Assembly: GCA_034414555.1 (NCBI GenBank)
Contig: DAOUMA010000016.1
Location: 62,001-126,000 of the forward strand
Source of the DNA: CG2-30-46-19 sp034414555
GTDB lineage: Bacteria; Chloroflexota; Dehalococcoidia; GIF9; AB-539-J10
Length of the DNA: 64,000 bases
Direction of reading: 5' to 3'
A program made the position numbers and the translations under genes. Below are positions 25,802 to 34,978 of the stretch, piece by piece. Numbering within the stretch: the first letter of the stretch is position 1; the number at the start of each line of letters is the position of its first letter. The notes below the pieces were generated by a model. It did not search any database. It was not told where the DNA came from and was given only the letters and a program-made list of their open reading frames with translations.

Positions 25802-27436
25802 ATGCCAGCTTACAAATATCCGTTACTTATTAAACAATTATTACTCGCGCCATCGGTTCGGACACCAAATGCACCAAATAAGGAAATAGTCTATCGAGAC
25901 TTAGTCAGGTTTGGTTACCCAACGCTATTCGAGCGTATCAATCGATTAGGTAGTAGCTTAGACAAGCTAGGGGTTAAACGAGGCGATACCGTTGCTGTTG
26001 TTGATTACGATAGCCACCGCTATCTGGAAAGCTATTTCGCCATTCCAATGTTGGGAGCGGTGCTGCACACAGTCAACTGGAGGCTTCCTCCTGAGCAAAT
26101 GCTTTACACTATGAACCATGCAGAGGATAAAATCGTCCTTGTCCATTCTGATTTCCTGCCAGTGCTAGAAAGTTTTGGCGATAAATTAACTACGGTAGAA
26201 AAGTTTATCTTACTGACCGATGATAACAAAAAGCCTGATACCAAGTTGGACATAGAGGCTGAATATGAAGAAATGCTGAGAGCTGGTTCATCGAGCTATG
26301 ATTTTCCTGACTTCGATGAGGATACACGGGCGACGTTATTTTACACCACTGGCACTACAGGAGATCCTAAGGGTGTTTATTTCACCCATCGCCAGATTGT
26401 TCTCCACACCTTAGGTATTGCGTTATTAGGGGCTGGACAGAATTATCCTAGATTCGTAACACCCGATGAAGTCTATATGCCGCTTACTCCGATGTTCCAT
26501 GTCCATGCCTGGGGAACGCCATATTTGTCTACGATGTCGGGTATGAAACAGGTTTACCCCGGGAAATATGACATCATGCTGTTAATTAAGCTAATTAAGA
26601 AAGAAGGGGTAACATATACTCACTGTGTTCCTACTATCTTGGGCATGCTGCTGCTTGGTGTTGAGATGGAGGGGGTTGATTTGTCTGGGTTGAAGATGAT
26701 CATCGGTGGAGCTGCTTTGCCAGGGGGACTGGCTAATGATGCACTAAGGGCGGGGATCAAATTCTACTGTGCTTATGGTTTGTCGGAAACTTGCCCTGCG
26801 CTTACGGTAACTGACTTAAAAGGTGATATGTTGGATTGGGACACAGACCGGAAAGTTAGTGTCTTGAAACGGGCGGGACTTCCTGTGCCACTGGTGCAGA
26901 TGGAAATTATGGATGAATCGGGCAGGATACTTCCTCATGATGGTAAATCAGTAGGGGAGGTTGTTACTAGGGCACCCTGGCTTACTGAGGGCTATTTTAA
27001 GAAGCCAAAAGAGTCAGAACAGTTGTGGCGATATGGTTGGCTACACACAGGTGATATTGGCTATATTGATGAGGGAGGCTATCTGTACTTAACAGACAGG
27101 GTTAAAGATGTCATTAAAACTGGAGGAGAGTGGATATCTTCATTGAAGTTAGAGGACCTTATCAGTGAACATAAAGCAGTTGCGGAGGCGGGGGTTATAG
27201 GCATGCCAGACGAGAAATGGGGGGAAAGACCCATGGCTGTGGTTATCCCCAAGCCAGAGTATAAGGATAAAATTTCTCCAGACGATATCAAGACGTTCTT
27301 ACAGAAGTTTGTGGATGACGGGACAATTTTAAAATGGGCTATCCCTGACCGAATTGAGTTTGTTGCTCAACTTCCTCACACGGCTGTGGGGAAAGTAGAT
27401 AAGAAGGTCCTCAGGAAACAATATATCAGTAAATAG
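25802..27436 (+). CDS. AMP-forming acyl-CoA synthetase (fatty-acid--CoA ligase family)
   Basis: It activates a carboxylic acid to its acyl-CoA through an acyl-adenylate. It has 544 residues. The P-loop-like A3 motif is LFYTTGTTGDPKGVYFTH (about 179-196). MPLTPMFHVHAWGTPY, CAYGLSETCPALT (A5), WLHTGDIGYIDEGGYLYLTD (A7) and DVIKTGGEWISS (A8) follow, then PHTAVGKVDKKVLRKQ with the A10 lysine. It resembles medium- and long-chain fatty acyl-CoA ligases of the FadD3/AlkK type. A strong GGGAGG lies before ATG 25802. It overlaps speE convergently by 11 bases. Its pairing with an acyl-CoA dehydrogenase suggests one degradation unit. Confidence 0.92.
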   Translation: MPAYKYPLLIKQLLLAPSVRTPNAPNKEIVYRDLVRFGYPTLFERINRLGSSLDKLGVKRGDTVAVVDYDSHRYLESYFAIPMLGAVLHTVNWRLPPEQMLYTMNHAEDKIVLVHSDFLPVLESFGDKLTTVEKFILLTDDNKKPDTKLDIEAEYEEMLRAGSSSYDFPDFDEDTRATLFYTTGTTGDPKGVYFTHRQIVLHTLGIALLGAGQNYPRFVTPDEVYMPLTPMFHVHAWGTPYLSTMSGMKQVYPGKYDIMLLIKLIKKEGVTYTHCVPTILGMLLLGVEMEGVDLSGLKMIIGGAALPGGLANDALRAGIKFYCAYGLSETCPALTVTDLKGDMLDWDTDRKVSVLKRAGLPVPLVQMEIMDESGRILPHDGKSVGEVVTRAPWLTEGYFKKPKESEQLWRYGWLHTGDIGYIDEGGYLYLTDRVKDVIKTGGEWISSLKLEDLISEHKAVAEAGVIGMPDEKWGERPMAVVIPKPEYKDKISPDDIKTFLQKFVDDGTILKWAIPDRIEFVAQLPHTAVGKVDKKVLRKQYISK

Positions 27437-28349
27437 AGATGGGCTCTTTATCAGTAATGACTTTCTCGATTTCGGATAACTTCAGCCTCAAGTGCTTAGG
27501 GATGGTAAACATGGCTTGATGAGTAAGCCCATCATAGGATTTCAGTTGGCGGGATATTCCTGTTGAGATTTTAAGGTCAATCTCTTCAGGGGTTAATTTC
27601 TGGGGGTCAAGTTTCTGGGAGGCAGTGGCAAAGCCCCACAGGCTATTGAAGGAAGGTACGTGAGCTTGATAGGGGCGAACTATGTGAAAAACGCTCGCCA
27701 GCGTATTAACGATATTCATGAAGTTTGTTACTTGTGTCCAGTTGGCGGATTCAGCTTGAACTGAGATAATCCCATCTGGTTGTAGCCTTTGTTTAACCAG
27801 TTCATAAAATTCTCGAGTATATAGTAGGCGAGCTGGCCCTTTTTCTAAAGGGTCTGGCAAGTCAATAATAATGACATCAAATTTAACGTCGTTTTTTTCG
27901 AGGTATGCTCTGGCATCAGCGAAATGTAGTTCTGCCCGCTGGTCATCAAAAGAATTTTGATGCCAGGAAGGTAGAAAGTGGCGACAAATATTTACTACTT
28001 CTTCATCAATATCTACCATGACGGCTTTCTTTACTGTGTTATGTGCTAGCACTTCCCTTAAGGTAGCACCCTCACCACCTCCAGCGATAAACACCTTCTC
28101 AGGATTAGGATGGGTGACCATAGCAGGATGCACTAAAGCTTCGTGGTAGATGAATTCATCCACTTCGCTTGATTGAATCTTGCCATCAAGCACGAGGCAT
28201 TTGCCAAAGCTATCATTATCAATGATAGCTATAGATTGAAATTTGGTCTGCCCTGAATATATTAACTCCTTAATGCGATGTGATATGGTAATGTCGGGGT
28301 TGACATAATCATGGAACCATCTATGTTTATCGGGGTCAGAATCCTTCAT
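27426..28349 (-). CDS. speE: Spermidine synthase (polyamine aminopropyltransferase)
   Basis: It moves an aminopropyl group from decarboxylated SAM to putrescine. It has 307 residues. The N-terminal beta domain precedes the nucleotide-binding part. LVLDGKIQSSEVDEFIYHEA, VFIAGGGEGATLREVLAH and VMVDIDEEVVNICR are typical, and the catalytic aspartates lie in DVIIIDLPDPLEKGPARLLY. ATG 28349 overlaps the last base of the speD stop, so the two are coupled. The C-terminus is slightly longer than in short family members. Confidence 0.95.
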   Translation of the reverse strand: MKDSDPDKHRWFHDYVNPDITISHRIKELIYSGQTKFQSIAIIDNDSFGKCLVLDGKIQSSEVDEFIYHEALVHPAMVTHPNPEKVFIAGGGEGATLREVLAHNTVKKAVMVDIDEEVVNICRHFLPSWHQNSFDDQRAELHFADARAYLEKNDVKFDVIIIDLPDPLEKGPARLLYTREFYELVKQRLQPDGIISVQAESANWTQVTNFMNIVNTLASVFHIVRPYQAHVPSFNSLWGFATASQKLDPQKLTPEEIDLKISTGISRQLKSYDGLTHQAMFTIPKHLRLKLSEIEKVITDKEPISIY

Positions 28350-28726
28350 TATTTTACGATGCTCCTAATTTTGCTTTCCTCTATCATGCCTCTCCGCAAC
28401 TCGATTATGGAACAAATTTTGGCCTCCAAGCTTTGTACTATTAGCTCGGCTATTTCTTCAGGATTTACTGTGTTTCCACAGGTAAACACATCTGCGGCGG
28501 CATAACCATACTCAGGCCAGGTATGGATAGAGATGTGTGATTCGGCGATATTAATTATGCCGCTCACTCCACGAGGGGAAAATTTATGGAAGGATTCACC
28601 AACTACGGTAGCACCACATCGAGTAGCAGCTTCATTAAGGCAATCCTTCAGGAAGTCTACGTCATTTAACACCTCCTCATTGCAATTTTTTAACTCTAGT
28701 AGCAGATGTCTTCCCAGTGCATACAA
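28349..28726 (-). CDS. speD: S-adenosylmethionine decarboxylase proenzyme
   Basis: It makes decarboxylated SAM, the donor for the spermidine synthase encoded next. The enzyme is made as a proenzyme and cuts itself at a serine to form a pyruvoyl group. It has 125 residues, the prokaryotic class 1B size. The cleavage site lies in AESHISIHTWPEYGYAA (cut between E and S), followed by DVFTCGN, with the catalytic cysteine. The order speD-speE with overlap defines a two-gene polyamine operon. Confidence 0.95.
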   Translation of the reverse strand: MYALGRHLLLELKNCNEEVLNDVDFLKDCLNEAATRCGATVVGESFHKFSPRGVSGIINIAESHISIHTWPEYGYAAADVFTCGNTVNPEEIAELIVQSLEAKICSIIELRRGMIEESKIRSIVK

Positions 28727-28845
28727 ATCACCTTCCCTCCTTCAAAAGATTTTTTTGAACTTGCGCCCAACTCCTTGAGCAACAGGCGAAGATTTTATAT
28801 CGTATGTTAACCAGAGTCAATATCTACTGGAAAAGAGAACACCAA

Positions 28846-29700
28846 TTATAAAAGGATTTTGGCTATCCTATTGATGCCAGATAGATCCGGAACTAACTTG
28901 ATGTTAGCCTGTGGAAAACAGCTATTTATCAATGAATTTATTGCCTTATCCTGCCCATAGCCTATTTCTAAAAGCAGACAGCCATCTGGACGAATCTTTC
29001 CTGGGACTTGAATTAATAGCTGGCGTATTATATCCAAACCATCTTTACCACCTGCTAAAGCTACGGTTGGTTCGAAGTCTATTATCTCTGGGGTTAGTGT
29101 TCTCATTTCATTATTTTTGACATAAGGTAAATTAGCTATGATTACATTTGTGGGTTCAGGCAGTGGTTCAAGCAGATTGCCCTGGAGGAGGGTGACTTGA
29201 TGGGTAACGTGGTGTCGCTGGCAATTTAAACGGGCTACATGGAGAGCTGAAGCAGCAATATCTATGGCGTAAATTCTTGCGTTAGGCAATGCTAGGGCAA
29301 GGCTGATAGCAATGACACCACTGCCAGTGCCAATGTCAGCGAAGATAAATTGATTTTGGGAAGTGTTGTGGTGATGAGCAAAATCGATTGCTTTTTCTAC
29401 CAGTAGTTCAGTTTCCGGTCTGGGAATAAAGACACGATGGTCAACATAAAAATCGTGACCATAAAAGTCGCAATATCCCAGGATGTAGTCAATAGGTTCG
29501 CGAAGAAGCCGGCGATTAGCCGAGCACTGTAGCTCTCTTATTTCTGTCGGGGTCAATACTCTTCCCGGCTCACTGTACAATTTTGTTTTTGATATTCTCA
29601 GCACATGGCAAAGCAGAAGCTCAGATTCAATATCAGCCTCGTCAGAATTTGCTGCTGCCAGTGTTTGTCTGGTTAAAACCAAAGCTTCTCTCAAGGTCAT
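28846..29700 (-). CDS. prmC: Peptide chain release factor N5-glutamine methyltransferase
   Basis: It methylates the glutamine of the GGQ motif in release factors. It has 284 residues. An N-terminal helical domain has LREALVLTRQTLAAA. The SAM motif is FADIGTGSGVIAISLAL, and the catalytic NPPY-type motif reads NLPYVKN, in which leucine replaces the first proline. RPETELLVEKAI, a family mark, comes before it. ATG 29700 overlaps the prfA stop by 4 bases, the usual prfA-prmC pairing of substrate and enzyme. Confidence 0.95.
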   Translation of the reverse strand: MTLREALVLTRQTLAAANSDEADIESELLLCHVLRISKTKLYSEPGRVLTPTEIRELQCSANRRLLREPIDYILGYCDFYGHDFYVDHRVFIPRPETELLVEKAIDFAHHHNTSQNQFIFADIGTGSGVIAISLALALPNARIYAIDIAASALHVARLNCQRHHVTHQVTLLQGNLLEPLPEPTNVIIANLPYVKNNEMRTLTPEIIDFEPTVALAGGKDGLDIIRQLLIQVPGKIRPDGCLLLEIGYGQDKAINSLINSCFPQANIKLVPDLSGINRIAKILL

Positions 29701-30767
29701 GAAAGGACTGCTTTCAGTTGTTGAGCTTGCTCTGTGGTGGATAGTGCTTCAATGAGTTCATCAAGCTCACCGTTTAAGAGTTGAGTTAAGTTATGAAAAG
29801 CGACGTTAATACGGTGGTCGGTGACTCGGTCCTGAGGGAAATTATAGGTACGAATCTTTTCTGCTCGGTCACCTCTGCCTACTTGCGTTCGCCGCTCCTT
29901 TTCGATTGTCTCTGATCGCCTACCTTGTTCTATGTCGAATAATCTTGCTCTAAGAACTGCCATAGCTTTCATCTTATTTTTCAACTGAGAACGTTCATCC
30001 TGGCAGGTAGCTGTTATCCCTGTAGGGAGGTGTGTGATGCGTACCGCGGTGGCTACTTTGTTTACATTTTGTCCCCCGGCACCATGGCTATGGAAGATGT
30101 CCACCTTGAGGTCATCTGGCTTGATGTTTAGCTCGATCTCCTCTGCTTCAGGAAGGACGGCTACCGTAGCTGTTGAAGTGTGAATCCGTCCCGAGGCTTC
30201 GGTAATAGGCACTCGTTGCACTCTATGTACCCCGCGTTCATACTTAAGCTTGCTGAAGGCACCTTTGCCTTTAACCTCGAATATCACCTCCTTAAAACCA
30301 CCGACATCACTTTGATTGCTATTCATGATATTTGTTTGCCATCCTTTCCTCTGAACATAGTGACTATACATACGGAATAGGTCGGCAGCAAAAAGGCTTG
30401 CTTCTTCACCACCAGCGCCCGCTCTTATTTCAACAATGACATCTTTGTCATCGTTTTGGTCTTTTGGTAACAAAGAAAGTTTTAGTTTACCAAGAAGGTC
30501 GTTTCGACGTTGCTCTAGCTTGTTTTGTTCTTCTTTGATCAGAGCAATCATTCCAGGCTCAAGGTCATTATTAAGCAAAGCTTCGAGTTCAGCTAACTCG
30601 TCAGAAAGTGCTTTATATTGTTGATATTGGATGACGATATCCTTGAGATCAGCTCTTTTCCTCATCAACTCTTGTAGCTGTTTTTGGTTAGTAACAATCT
30701 CAGGCTGGGCAATCATCTGCTCCAGTTCTTCATAACGCTTTTCTATTAATGCCAATTTATCAAACAT
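29697..30767 (-). CDS. prfA: Peptide chain release factor 1
   Basis: RF1 ends translation at UAA and UAG. From ATG 30767 it has 356 residues; a TTG three codons earlier is less likely. The N-terminal coiled coil holds EKRYEELEQMIAQPEI. The codon-recognition region includes the PxT-type loop near RVPITEASGRIHTS. The GGQ motif is in HSHGAGGQNVNKVATAVRI, and QVGRGDRAEKIRTYNFPQDR follows. A TATAAT at about 30806-30811 is shared, in palindromic form, with the divergent DUF89 gene. Confidence 0.97.
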   Translation of the reverse strand: MFDKLALIEKRYEELEQMIAQPEIVTNQKQLQELMRKRADLKDIVIQYQQYKALSDELAELEALLNNDLEPGMIALIKEEQNKLEQRRNDLLGKLKLSLLPKDQNDDKDVIVEIRAGAGGEEASLFAADLFRMYSHYVQRKGWQTNIMNSNQSDVGGFKEVIFEVKGKGAFSKLKYERGVHRVQRVPITEASGRIHTSTATVAVLPEAEEIELNIKPDDLKVDIFHSHGAGGQNVNKVATAVRITHLPTGITATCQDERSQLKNKMKAMAVLRARLFDIEQGRRSETIEKERRTQVGRGDRAEKIRTYNFPQDRVTDHRINVAFHNLTQLLNGELDELIEALSTTEQAQQLKAVLS

Positions 30768-30855
30768 AGCTCTCAATTAATCTTTTTATCCCTCAAAGCT
30801 ATTATAATATAGCTTATGAAGGCTATTCAAACGGCTTTGGAGGGGTAGCATTACT

Positions 30856-31695
30856 ATGAAAGCTTCCCTGGAGTGCTATGATTGCTTAGGACGGCTAATT
30901 TGCCAGGCAGCCAAGCTGGCTACAAGTGATGAACTCCTCAGGCAGAAGGCGGTGGAAAAAGCCAGGGGTGTCCTTGACCAAGAATTCTCTGGTGAGCAGA
31001 TATCTATTGCGATTGCTACTAAGCTCCATAAAGTAATACGGGAGATAACTGGTAATCCAGACCCCTATCGAATAGTGAAGGGAGATGAGCTGAGGGTTGC
31101 TGGGGAGTTGTTCGCCAAGGTAATGGTTCGGTATAAAAATACTATTAATGATTATATCAAGCTTGCCACTGTAGCCAATGCCATAGATTTTTTCAGGAGC
31201 CTTGATGCCGTTGCCGAGGATATGAATAGACCAATGAAGTTTACTATAGATGATTCACAGCAATTTGAAGCAAAGTTAAAAAAGGCGTCTAAAGTCTTGT
31301 ATTTAGCGGACAATGTGGGCGAGATTTACTTTGATTTGCCTTTGGTTAAGAGGATGAGGCAGTTGGTTGATGTTAAATATGTGGTTAAGCCCTTGCCTGT
31401 TCAGAATGATGCCACAGCGGAGGATGTTAAGGAGGCTGGGTTGGGAGGCGAATTTGGAGTGGTGATAACTACAGGTGTGGCTTCGCCGGGAGTAATCCTT
31501 GAGTGGGCTTCAGAGCAATTCAGAGAGGAATTTGAAGCGGCAGACCTTGTATTTGCTAAAGGGATGGGGCATTATGAATCGTTGAGCGAGCTTCCCGGTC
31601 AAGGGAAGGTGTTTTACTGCCTCATGGCGAAGTGTAGACCGGTAGCGAACTCGCTGGGAATACCGCTAAATAGCTATGTTGCCATGCTGAGGTGA
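30856..31695 (+). CDS. DUF89/ARMT1-family damage-control phosphatase
   Basis: It belongs to the DUF89 family (PF01937) of metal-dependent phosphatases thought to remove damaged phosphometabolites. It has 279 residues. The N-terminus has the CxxC of this subgroup (SLECYDCLGRLICQAA). The metal-site signature is YLADNVGEIYFDLPLVK (about 155-171; aspartate and asparagine ligands). DVKYVVKPLPVQNDATAEDV and a VFAKGMGHYESL segment follow, as in the family. It starts at ATG 30856 after GGAGGGG and is divergent from prfA. The substrate is unknown. Confidence 0.85.
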   Translation: MKASLECYDCLGRLICQAAKLATSDELLRQKAVEKARGVLDQEFSGEQISIAIATKLHKVIREITGNPDPYRIVKGDELRVAGELFAKVMVRYKNTINDYIKLATVANAIDFFRSLDAVAEDMNRPMKFTIDDSQQFEAKLKKASKVLYLADNVGEIYFDLPLVKRMRQLVDVKYVVKPLPVQNDATAEDVKEAGLGGEFGVVITTGVASPGVILEWASEQFREEFEAADLVFAKGMGHYESLSELPGQGKVFYCLMAKCRPVANSLGIPLNSYVAMLR

Positions 31696-31709
31696 GTTAA
31701 CACGTCAGG

Positions 31710-32261
31710 CTACTTTACTATCAGCTCTTTCAACGCGGAGCGGTAACTTTCATAAGCTGAGGAATCGAAAAGGACAAAAATTACCTCTTTCAGGGAAGTA
31801 TGTTTTTCTTTGAGGAACGAAGTCACCGCTCTAATAGCTACTTTTGCTGCCTTATCCAAGGGATAGCCATATGCACCTGTGCTTATAGAGGGGAAGGAGA
31901 TGCTGGTCAAATTTCTATCTGCTGCTAATTTGAGGCTTTCTCGGTAAGCGCTAGACAAAAGCTCTGCTTCATTTTTGTCGCCACCATGCCAGATAGGACC
32001 CACGGTGTGTATGACATACTTTGCGTTAAGGTTTCCTCCCGTAGTAATTACGGCTTTTCCTGTTGGCAATCGTCCTTGGTTAGCCACAATTTGCTTGCAT
32101 TCCTCTAAAATAGTTGGTCCCCCAGCTCGATGTATTGCTCCGTCCACTCCTCCTCCACCCATTAAGCTGGGATTAGCAGCATTGACTATGGCGTCGGTAT
32201 TTTGCTGAGTAATATCTCCTCGAATTAATGAAAGCTTGACTTGATTAATCATTATCTCCAT
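31710..32261 (-). CDS. Macro-domain protein (ADP-ribose binding/O-acetyl-ADP-ribose deacetylase-like)
   Basis: The whole 183-residue chain is one macro domain. The signatures are TDAIVNAANPSLMGGGGVDG (about 21-40), AIHRAGGPTILEECKQI, GKAVITTGGNL, YVIHTVGPIWHGG and SFPSISTGAYGYPLDKAA. These are those of the MacroD/YmdB group that removes ADP-ribose from proteins or hydrolyses O-acetyl-ADP-ribose. Catalytic asparagine and glycine-rich loops are intact. ATG 32261 lies 5 bases after GGAGG. It is a single gene, convergent with the DUF89 gene and divergent from the SRP RNA. Confidence 0.93.
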   Translation of the reverse strand: MEIMINQVKLSLIRGDITQQNTDAIVNAANPSLMGGGGVDGAIHRAGGPTILEECKQIVANQGRLPTGKAVITTGGNLNAKYVIHTVGPIWHGGDKNEAELLSSAYRESLKLAADRNLTSISFPSISTGAYGYPLDKAAKVAIRAVTSFLKEKHTSLKEVIFVLFDSSAYESYRSALKELIVK

Positions 32262-32381
32262 TGTTACCTCCGCCTATAGATACTGGAACTAACACATTAA
32301 TTGTAAAGAAACTTCGCCACCAATAGCAACGGTATATCTTCGAGGGGGTTGAGGTGATGTTAGGAATGTGCCAAACCAGCC

Positions 32382-32410
32382 TTGATGAGATTAATTGTTG
32401 TTGATAACAT
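32382..32410 (+). promoter_or_regulatory. Predicted promoter of the SRP RNA
   Basis: TTGATG (32382-32387), 17 bases, then TAACAT (32405-32410). The predicted start near 32418 agrees with the 5' end deduced from base pairing of the RNA. Confidence 0.45.
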
Positions 32411-32418
32411 TTATAGTA

Positions 32419-32686
32419 GGTCGTGCTAGGTGGGGAGCTAGCGGTGCCCTGAACCCGAAATCCGCTATAGCGGGGCTGAATTCCTGCTTGAGATTTCGAG
32501 GTGCAAGGTTGCTTTCTGCTAAGCGGCGGTGAAATTTGGGTTCTATGCGGTGGAGGGCTATGAACCCCGTCAGGTCCGGAAGGAAGCAGCGGTAAGTAGC
32601 TTTCTCCAGGTGACATAGAGGTGCCTGGATGGAGCTGGCTGGCAAAGGTAATTTGCACCATAGGAACCGAGAGCAGGTGCACGACC
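32419..32686 (+). ncRNA. ffs: Signal recognition particle RNA, large (Alu-containing) type
   Basis: The universally conserved helix 8 region GTCAGGTCCGGAAGGAAGCA lies at 32569-32588, followed by GCGGTAAGTAGC. The 5' end GGTCGTGC (32419-32426) pairs exactly with GCACGACC (32679-32686), giving a 268-nt RNA. The 5' part (GGTGCCCTGAACCCGAAATC) fits an Alu domain, as in the long SRP RNAs of Bacillus-like and other deep-branching bacteria. Together with Ffh it targets nascent membrane proteins. It lies just before rsmA, whose ATG is 15 bases downstream. Confidence 0.93.
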
Positions 32687-32701
32687 TAAATTGATATTTT
32701 G

Positions 32702-33526
32702 ATGTATCTCAAGGCGAAGAAAAGATTAGGCCAGCATTTCTTGATTAATGAACATGTGGCAGAATGCATCCTCTCTGCTGCCGAACTTGATAGGGAGGAT
32801 ATTGTTGTAGAGATAGGTCCGGGGACGGGCGTATTAACTAAAAAGCTGGTTGAGCGAACTGCTAAAGTGATTGCTGTGGAGCTTGATGTTAGATTGGTTA
32901 ATATATTGACCAAAAGGCTGGGTTCTTTCTCAAATGTCGACATTGTGCATGCTGATATACTTAAAATCACTCCTGAAGAGCTTTTGAAGGAAAAAGCTAA
33001 TGCTCCTGTGGGTAGCGAACAAGCTTATAAAGTAGTGGGTAATCTTCCTTATTATATTACTTCGCCAATATTACGGCATTTCCTCCAAGCTGGGCTAAAA
33101 CCATCACTAATGGTGATAATGGTGCAGAAAGAGGTTGGCGAGGCTATAGCTGCTGTGCCTGGTAAGATGACTCAGCTCAGCATCGGTGTCCAATTTTATA
33201 GTAAGCCAACCATTATAACTTATGTGCCAGCTAAGGATTTCCGCCCCCCACCTAAGGTAGATTCTGCGGTCTTGCGTCTCGATGTTTATTCTGAGCCACC
33301 TGTTAGAGTATCCGATGTCGATGGTTTCTTTGATATGGTTCATTGCGGTTTCAGTTCACGTCGCAAGCAACTTCGCAACTCACTGGCTCACAGCTTGGCA
33401 ATATCGCCTGATCAAGTTTCCCGGTTACTTGAAGAAATCGGTGTAGATGCCACCAGGCGAGCAGAAACCCTTAGTCTGGAGGAATGGCGGAAGGTGTGGA
33501 AAGCTTTCGCCTCACTTGGAACATAA
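32702..33526 (+). CDS. rsmA: 16S rRNA dimethyladenosine transferase
   Basis: It dimethylates A1518 and A1519 of 16S rRNA using SAM late in 30S assembly (KsgA). From ATG 32702 it has 274 residues; a TTG one codon upstream is ignored. KKRLGQHFLINEHVA, VVEIGPGTGVLTKKL, the VIAVELDVRL strand and NLPYYITSPILRHFL are typical, and FRPPPKVDSAVLRLD with FSSRRKQLRNSL marks the C-terminal domain. All motifs are intact. It is followed directly by ispE, as in many bacteria. Confidence 0.97.
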   Translation: MYLKAKKRLGQHFLINEHVAECILSAAELDREDIVVEIGPGTGVLTKKLVERTAKVIAVELDVRLVNILTKRLGSFSNVDIVHADILKITPEELLKEKANAPVGSEQAYKVVGNLPYYITSPILRHFLQAGLKPSLMVIMVQKEVGEAIAAVPGKMTQLSIGVQFYSKPTIITYVPAKDFRPPPKVDSAVLRLDVYSEPPVRVSDVDGFFDMVHCGFSSRRKQLRNSLAHSLAISPDQVSRLLEEIGVDATRRAETLSLEEWRKVWKAFASLGT

Positions 33527-33531
33527 TTATT

Positions 33532-34395
33532 ATGCTAACCGTCTATGCGCCGGCGAAGATAAACCTCGTTCTCGAAGTTTTGGGTAAGTATGATGATGAC
33601 TACCATCGGATCAGGAGCATTGCCCAGACGATAACCCTGTACGATGTTCTCAGCTTTGAACTGGAAGAAGAAATATCCTTGGAATGCAGCGAAGCAAGCT
33701 TGCAAACTGAGAATTTGGTGATAAAAGCAGCCAAGCTGTTCCAGGAGGTTACCAATTGCCGTAAAGGCGTGCGAATCAGGCTTCACAAGAATATACCGTG
33801 GGGTGTGGGTTTAGGTGGTGGAAGTAGCGATGCTACTTCCACTCTTGTAGCCCTCAATACTCTCTGGGAGGTGAATTTTCCTCCATCGCAGTTGGCTCAC
33901 TTAGCCGCAAAGATAGGTTCGGATGTCCCCCTTTTTGTCTATGGGGGCACAACTCTGGTGGAGGGGAGGGGGGAGAAAGTGACTTTGCTGCCAGACGTGA
34001 TGCCAACTTACTTCGTTTTGCATGTGCCACCGTTACCAAGGATGCTGGATAAAACTAGCAGGCTTTACGGCAAATTAAGTACAAGGAATTTTACCCAAGG
34101 TCAGTTCGTACATACTGCCTTGCAAACTCTGGAACAGGAAAAGACACTTCCCCCGTCCTTAATGTTCAATATTTTTGAGGCGGTAGCTTTTGATGTATTT
34201 CCCCAGCTTAATAAATATAGAGGAATATTTGAACAAACAGCGGGTTTGCCTGTCCACCTCACTGGCTCAGGTCCCTGCCTGTTTACTCCCGTTCAGAACA
34301 AAGAAAAGGCTAATGAAGTGTGTCTATCTATGCAGAGACGAGGATTGGAATGCTATGCGGTAACCTCGCTTCCCAGGGGTGAACCAGGTGGCTAA
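33532..34395 (+). CDS. ispE: 4-diphosphocytidyl-2-C-methyl-D-erythritol kinase
   Basis: It phosphorylates CDP-methylerythritol in the MEP isoprenoid pathway. From ATG 33532 it has 287 residues; the longer frame from 33484 would overlap the end of rsmA and is not supported. It has VYAPAKINLVLEVLGKYDDD, the GHMP-kinase ATP loop PWGVGLGGGSSDATSTL (about residues 87-103), KIGSDVPLFVYGGTTLVEGR and the C-terminal LTGSGPCLFTPV. It lies 5 bases after rsmA and overlaps the next gene by 17 bases. It shows this organism makes isoprenoids by the MEP route. Confidence 0.95.
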   Translation: MLTVYAPAKINLVLEVLGKYDDDYHRIRSIAQTITLYDVLSFELEEEISLECSEASLQTENLVIKAAKLFQEVTNCRKGVRIRLHKNIPWGVGLGGGSSDATSTLVALNTLWEVNFPPSQLAHLAAKIGSDVPLFVYGGTTLVEGRGEKVTLLPDVMPTYFVLHVPPLPRMLDKTSRLYGKLSTRNFTQGQFVHTALQTLEQEKTLPPSLMFNIFEAVAFDVFPQLNKYRGIFEQTAGLPVHLTGSGPCLFTPVQNKEKANEVCLSMQRRGLECYAVTSLPRGEPGG

Positions 34396-34978
34396 GATAC
34401 GAAGAAGATGGCTTATGCTGACTCTTTATGGTGCTGGGCTTATCGGGCTTAGCGTTGGGCTTTTTTACCTGATTCAGTACCTGGAAGTTTATTTCCATAC
34501 CTCGTTACAGGAATTTGCCCCTACTGCTTATGCCATTGTTTTTGGCGTTACTTTAGTATGTAACGCCAGCATTCTGGTTCCGGTGCCTTTTTATATCTCT
34601 CCAATAGTAGCAGTGGCATCGCAATGGAATCCCATTATTGTGGCTTTGGTAGCCAGCGTAGCTGGCACCCTGGGGGAAACGACCGGCTATTATGCTGGTT
34701 ACTTGGGAAAGAGGATAGTGGTTACTAGGGACATAGCGGGATATAACAGGTTTGTGGATTGGGTTAATCGATATGGGGTGCTGGCGATATTTCTCTTTTC
34801 CCTCCAGCCTATATTACCATTTGATATTGCCGGGCTTACTGCTGGAGCATCAAGATTACCGCTGTGGAAATTTCTGTTGCCGTGCTGGGCGGGCAAATTC
34901 CCCAAGTATATTGTGCTTTGTTATTTTGGTCCTTGGCTTTTTCATTTTCTTCCCTTATGGTTTCAGCCGCTGGGCTAA
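34379..34978 (+). CDS. VTT/SNARE-associated-family membrane protein
   Basis: It has 199 residues with about five hydrophobic segments (near 13-34, 47-70, 75-100, 130-150 and 165-190). The middle holds GTLGETTGYYAGYLGKRI and FLFSLQPILPFDIAGLTAG, the family's glycine-rich and proline-containing re-entrant parts. It looks like a short VTT-domain protein related to DedA. Its start overlaps ispE by 17 bases, and its end overlaps the convergent cca by 24 bases. A role in lipid movement is only family-level inference. Confidence 0.6.
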   Translation: MNQVAKIRRRWLMLTLYGAGLIGLSVGLFYLIQYLEVYFHTSLQEFAPTAYAIVFGVTLVCNASILVPVPFYISPIVAVASQWNPIIVALVASVAGTLGETTGYYAGYLGKRIVVTRDIAGYNRFVDWVNRYGVLAIFLFSLQPILPFDIAGLTAGASRLPLWKFLLPCWAGKFPKYIVLCYFGPWLFHFLPLWFQPLG

